The notes below the pieces were generated by a model that had not been told where the DNA came from, made no database searches, and saw only the letters and a list, made by a program, of their open reading frames with translations. From positions 34,397,997 through 34,461,996 of the forward strand of contig OZ038384.1 in NCBI GenBank assembly GCA_964036045.1: 64,000 nt of DNA. The letters run 5' to 3'. This document shows positions 60,020 to 64,000 of the stretch, one piece after another (the stretch's first letter is position 1; each line of letters starts with the position of its first letter). The DNA comes from Eutreptiella sp. 'Long Island Sound 2002'. Lineage: Eukaryota > Euglenozoa > Euglenophyceae > Eutreptiales > Eutreptiaceae. The position numbers and the translations under genes are program-made.

Positions 60020-62527
60020 GTGGACCACGGCAGTGGCAGAGAGTCTGTGCCACTGGAGCAGTCGGAACATACCTCGAGTTACGTGAGGCTATCGAAGGAG
60101 GAGCCCTCGAACATAATGGCGGCCTCCAAAACTGAGGACTATCAACTATTGGGGGACGTCCTAGACCAAGGTCTGAAGGAGTTGGGTTACTCTCGAGAAG
60201 ACCTGAGTGTGGAGTTGTTCGCCAGCGACAAGCAGCATGTACTGGACCTTTACTGCAGCAAGGGGAAGAACTGCAGCTACAAATTTTACTGGCCCTCTTT
60301 CGGGATGGCCTACGGGAACCCCAGGTTCAGTGAACTGGGGAAGGTGCTGACCAAGGAGGCCTTGGAACGTTCCCGTATGGTCCTGTGTTCCCCCGATTGG
60401 GGACCCCATGGGGGCAACGAGTACTGGCGAAACCTCCTGGACCGGCTGACTATCAGCTCTGTTCGTTTGCCTGATGAGGCCATCTACGTGCCTCTGGGAC
60501 GCAAGACGCCTATTGGGAAGCCCAGATGGGGGATTATGCTCAGCGTGGTGGACGGAAGTCTTACCTCCATTCCCTGGGAGGATCTGGACCCGACCCTGGT
60601 CCAGGCTATACAACGAGAAAGCGATGGACTCGCCTTGGGTGACTCGAAGGATCGCCTACGACCTCAAGATGCTATTGACACTACACCCGGAGGGGATGAG
60701 TACCTCGTGACTGACACCAAAGCCCCCAACTCTCCCTGCCATGTATCTGTTCCTGATGGAGTCTCTGATTGTGGATTATCTGAGCTACTTAGCTCTATCC
60801 ACTCAGACAACGAAACTGAGCACGACGCCTTTTTCGTGCAGACCTGTGTGGAGGAAGTGGGGAACGCCGAGTACGTCGCCCCACTGAAACCCCTACTCTC
60901 CATGAGGGTGGAAGACCCCGTGGACAAGGAGCTGGACCCCCGATCCAGGCTCAGGGAGTATGTGGATTCCAAGAGGAAGTTGGTGGCGAAAAAGCTATGC
61001 TACGCGAAGCCTACTCGCAGCTCATGGCCACTGAAGCAAGGACGTATGGGAGACCTATCCCAATTGAAGGAGGACCTCGAACAGAAGATCACCACCTGGC
61101 GAAGGGAGGTAGATCTTAAGCTCATGAAGAGCGTGTGGGGCGCCCATGTGAGGACCCCAGAGGAGGACGACCTCTCGGAGGAATGTGTATGTGAACCCCC
61201 TCGAGCGTGCCTATGTTGCCATCGTCCACCGGAGATGGTTGAACAAGACCTTCTTTATGCCTACCAAGGGCTAAAGGACACTACCACGGGCGAAGAGTCG
61301 GTAGAGGACCACCTCCCGACGTCTATTCAGGGGGCAAGCAACTTACACTCTGACGAGGACATGGAGGACAAGATCAAGGTATTGGACCCGCGGGTACAGA
61401 AGCTTATAAGGACCTATCTGGAGGTGTTCGGAGAACTACCCCCTCCAGCCTCATGTGACAAGCTGGTACAGATGGACCTCAAGCTGAAACCCGAGTTCGT
61501 GGGTCACAAGATCCGGAGGAGACCCTATCCAGCTCCCAAAGAGCAGGCCGACGAGATTGAGCGACAGATACAAGAATGTATCGACGCTGGCCTAGTCCTG
61601 GAGTACAAGGACGGGGACTACCCCCTACACTGCAGCCCCTGTTTCCTGGTGGCTAAACCTGGGTCTACTGCCAAACAGCTGGTAGTGGACTACGCAGAGC
61701 TGAACAAGAAAACGCTGAACCACTCAGGGTCCATTCCCAATATGGAGTCTACCCTGGAGAAGATAGCCTCCTGTCGCTACAAGACCAAAATGGACAAGAG
61801 GAGCGGAATCTGGCAAGTGGACCTGACGCCCAACGCACAGGAACTACTGGCCTTCATCACCCCTCAGGGGAGGGTGTTCAAGTGGAAGGTCATGCCGTTT
61901 GGCGTGGCTAACGCACCCGCTCCATTCCAAGAGCTGATGAACAAGATCTTGTCCATCGTACGAAGGAGACCTAAGGTGCAGGAGCTCATATCCCGTGGTG
62001 TCCAGATGGAGGCTCACATCGACGATGTATGCCTCGGGACCAATACCCAGGAGGATCACCTAATCCTTTTGGGTGAGTTCTTTGTCGTCTGCCAGGAGAA
62101 CCACACACGACTCAAGCTGGAGAAGTGTGAGTTCATGCAGGAGACCATGCAGTACCTTGGGTTTGACGTTGGCTATGGGTGGTGGACCCCAGAGGCCTCT
62201 AAGGCCAAACCCCTGATGGATGCCAAGGTACGACACGAAGACTCCAAGAAAGGACTGCATGATGTACGCAGTTTTATTGGGGCGTGCAACTTCTATCGCC
62301 GCCACATCAAAGACTTCACCTACACCAGCGCCGTTCTGACGGACTTGATCAAGAAGAGTACTACTTGGCGCTGGGGCCCACAAGAGCAACAAGCGTTTGA
62401 CAAGCTCAAAGACAAGGTAGCCAACGCTAAGTGCTTGGGCGTGCCTAGGGCACAGGGGGAGATTATCCTGGTGACCGACGCCAGCAATGTGGGCGGTGGT
62501 GAACGTTGTTGCAATGGCAAGCACTAG
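60020..62527 (+). CDS. pol: E4 pol: methyltransferase-like domain and reverse transcriptase
   Basis: 835 residues. The extra domain is at about 60195-60560 with VELFASDKQHVLDLY, FYWPSFGMAYGNPRFSELGK, MVLCSPDWG and AIYVPLGR...VVDGSL. The NPP motif of E2 is replaced by WPSF. A long acidic linker follows. RT starts near 61440 with LVQMDLKLKPEF, then LVVDYAELNKK, KWKVMPFGVANAP and HIDD (62015-62026). The RNase H start TDAS is near 62476, after which the frame breaks and stops at TAG 62525. HIDD instead of Y/FxDD is unusual. Confidence 0.85.
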   Translation: MDHGSGRESVPLEQSEHTSSYVRLSKEEPSNIMAASKTEDYQLLGDVLDQGLKELGYSREDLSVELFASDKQHVLDLYCSKGKNCSYKFYWPSFGMAYGNPRFSELGKVLTKEALERSRMVLCSPDWGPHGGNEYWRNLLDRLTISSVRLPDEAIYVPLGRKTPIGKPRWGIMLSVVDGSLTSIPWEDLDPTLVQAIQRESDGLALGDSKDRLRPQDAIDTTPGGDEYLVTDTKAPNSPCHVSVPDGVSDCGLSELLSSIHSDNETEHDAFFVQTCVEEVGNAEYVAPLKPLLSMRVEDPVDKELDPRSRLREYVDSKRKLVAKKLCYAKPTRSSWPLKQGRMGDLSQLKEDLEQKITTWRREVDLKLMKSVWGAHVRTPEEDDLSEECVCEPPRACLCCHRPPEMVEQDLLYAYQGLKDTTTGEESVEDHLPTSIQGASNLHSDEDMEDKIKVLDPRVQKLIRTYLEVFGELPPPASCDKLVQMDLKLKPEFVGHKIRRRPYPAPKEQADEIERQIQECIDAGLVLEYKDGDYPLHCSPCFLVAKPGSTAKQLVVDYAELNKKTLNHSGSIPNMESTLEKIASCRYKTKMDKRSGIWQVDLTPNAQELLAFITPQGRVFKWKVMPFGVANAPAPFQELMNKILSIVRRRPKVQELISRGVQMEAHIDDVCLGTNTQEDHLILLGEFFVVCQENHTRLKLEKCEFMQETMQYLGFDVGYGWWTPEASKAKPLMDAKVRHEDSKKGLHDVRSFIGACNFYRRHIKDFTYTSAVLTDLIKKSTTWRWGPQEQQAFDKLKDKVANAKCLGVPRAQGEIILVTDASNVGGGERCCNGKH

Positions 62528-62529
62528 AG

Positions 62530-63663
62530 AAGGAGGAGTTCGACTCGGCCATTCCCCATTCGGGGACAGAAGGTCTCAACCGAGATGGAACCCTCAAGCA
62601 CAGCTACCCTGACGACAAGTGGGTCCTAGTACCTCTGGGCCACTAGAACTGGAAGTGGAACCAGGCCAGGGGGAACTACTCCACCTATGAGCAGGAATTG
62701 CTCGCGGGTATGCTGGTGCTATCCTCACAAGCACGACTGTTGGGGAGTAACCCTGTGGTCTGGCTGTGCGACCAAGAACCGGTCCGCAGTTTCCAGAAGG
62801 GTTCCCCACCTGAGAAGGCCAAGCTACGGCGCTGGTGGACCTACCTCAGTCAACTACGGCTGACGGTACACCATATCCAGGGAGTGAAGAACGAGTGTGC
62901 CGACTACATCAGCCGCAACAACTTCGACGCCCTGATTGGTGCCCGGTCTGAAGCGCTGGCTAAGGAGGCGTTCAGCCGTATGGACGTCCACTTGGACCTC
63001 AACATGACAATGATACGCCCTCTGGATGGACTCCAACAATCGGAGTACCTGAAGGAGTTTGGGGATATCTACAAGCGCCTGGAGAAACACCTTGAATCCC
63101 TCCTGGTCAACCAAGACCAGTGGAAGAGGGACAGAAGCTACCTCTGGCACGAGGACCGCATTGTGGTGCCTAGTGACAGAGTCCCAGCGCTGCTGAAGTG
63201 GACCCATGAGTCCAGCGGTCATGTGGGTGCTAACCGTACCCTGAGGCTGTTCAAGCAGTGGTTCCACACTACGTGGACTGACGACCAACTGCGGAAAAGC
63301 CTCCAGCCTATCGTGGACAAGTGCCCGTGCAGGTCCTGTAAACCAGGGGATATCAGAGACAGAGGTCTCTACTCGACCCTGCCCATCCCTCACTGTGCTA
63401 ACAGTGTTCTATATGTGGACTACACGGGGATGCCGAAGTTCGGGGGCTACGACTTCGCCCTCGTGGTAACCTGTGGGTTGACCAGGTTTACCAGGGTGTT
63501 CCCATGTACCAAGCACATTACCGGGGAGGAGACTATCAAGATACTCCTGGAGGAGTGGTTTTGTGTCTATGGGGCGCCCAAGGAGATCAACTTCGATGAG
63601 GACGTACGAGTACACTCAGATACCGGTTGGTACAGGAGGGTCCTGACATCCCTCAATGTCTAG
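62530..63663 (+). CDS. pol: E4 RNase H remainder and integrase
   Basis: In a second frame. TAG 62644 interrupts the start. RNase H continues with YEQELLAGML, CDQEPV and NECADYISRN. Integrase has HESSGHVG and CPCRSC as its zinc part, then VDYTG (first Asp). A divergent second-Asp region (EINFDEDVRVHSDTG) follows where other elements have SDRG. It ends at TAG 63661. A frameshift near 62510-62530 separates it from the RT. Confidence 0.78.
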
Positions 63664-64000
63664 ATGTCTACGGGGATTCCCTACTCGCACACGAGCAACC
63701 CCCTATGTGAGCGACAGATCCGTGTCCTGAAGGAGAATGTACGGATATGGTGCAAAACTGAACGCACCAGAGACTGGGTGAGACTACCCCCCGTCATATC
63801 CTTGATGATGAACTCCCAAGAGAGTTCAGCTACTGGCTACTCGCCCCATGAGCTATTCCTAGGGTGCCCGGCATGGTTCCTACATGCCCCCTATCCAGAG
63901 GACACCCATTCTTCTGTGGGTGAATGGGGCCAAGAGCAACAAGCGAAGGTGGACAAGGCCAAGGCTATGCTCCAGAGAGTGAGGGAGCGTCAGTGGAGCA
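63664..64000 (+). CDS. pol: E4 integrase C-terminal part, cut by window end
   Basis: Same frame after TAG 63661. It contains the catalytic-Glu region NPLCERQIRVLKENVR and the typical downstream GYSPHELFLG motif. It is open to the last base, so the C-terminus and any chromodomain lie outside the window. Confidence 0.75.
   Translation, partial: MSTGIPYSHTSNPLCERQIRVLKENVRIWCKTERTRDWVRLPPVISLMMNSQESSATGYSPHELFLGCPAWFLHAPYPEDTHSSVGEWGQEQQAKVDKAKAMLQRVRERQWS

Larger units (their letters stand above)
57189..64000 (+). mobile_element. E4: Ty3-like retroelement of a second clade, 3' end beyond window
   Basis: Forward array of gag, CCHC nucleocapsid, protease, methyltransferase-like domain, RT, RNase H and integrase, running off the window. 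It differs from E1-E3 in having a canonical CCHC knuckle, HIDD instead of Y/FxDD in RT and a divergent integrase. E5 is its closest relative here. Stops at 58739, 59660, 60017, 62525, 62644 and 63661 and frame changes near 57850 and 62510 interrupt it. No LTR identified. Confidence 0.85.

Noticed and set aside
1-64000. rRNA genes, bacterial operons or ribosome-binding sites
   Set aside because: No rRNA-like sequence was noticed, and the content is eukaryotic retroelement DNA with Kozak-like starts.

Overview
This is eukaryotic, repeat-derived DNA with no recognisable single-copy cellular gene. Every long reading frame belongs to a transposable element, most of them broken. Several Ty3/gypsy families, chromodomain integrases, GC-rich multi-frame elements and nested insertions suggest a protist with a large retroelement-rich genome. 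An alveolate such as a dinoflagellate or relative is my guess from general resemblance only; the sequence does not name the organism.

Layout. (1) 1-11670, plus strand: chromovirus E1 (Ty3/gypsy with chromodomain). Its 5' LTR is cut by the window edge and its 3' LTR ends at about 11670. (2) 11671-14308: first visible piece of a GC-rich host element (RNase H/zinc-tail protein, then the start of a RING-finger ORF). (3) 14309-30080, plus strand: chromovirus E2 with 480-bp LTRs. Its 3' untranslated region is split by a TIR-bounded insertion (23380-28872) carrying two minus-strand ORFs. (4) 30081-36132: second piece of the host element (rest of the RING-finger ORF, an unknown ORF, a Ulp1-like ORF, a 760-bp tandem duplication). 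(5) 36133-52457, minus strand: chromovirus E3 with 2.4-2.9 kb LTRs and a GTAT target duplication. (6) 52458-54640: third host piece with a 378-bp tandem array. (7) 54641-56320, minus strand: truncated relic E5. (8) 56321-57188: spacer with a tRNA-like block. (9) 57189-64000, plus strand: E4, a Ty3-like element of another clade related to E5, running off the window.

How the parts work. All four long retroelements have the order gag - protease - an extra domain - reverse transcriptase - RNase H - integrase; E1-E3 add a C-terminal chromodomain. The extra domain resembles phage/DIRS-type Dam-like adenine methyltransferases and keeps an NPPF motif only in E2. All four elements have a single in-frame stop between gag and protease; in E1-E3 this is TAG followed by a variable codon and then AGC, and in E4 it is TGA-CGG. 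This points to translational readthrough for Gag-Pol. In E1 and E2 the first ATG lies inside the LTR, and the reading frame runs through a perfect initiator-methionine tRNA primer-binding site. The 3' LTRs therefore also carry a start codon, and the E2 3' LTR opens into the host element's RING-finger frame.

LTR pairs of E1 and E2 differ by about 2%, so both are fairly recent. E3 and E5 are older and contain frameshifts. Removing E2 and one 5-bp target copy rejoins the host RING-finger frame, which supports the nested model.
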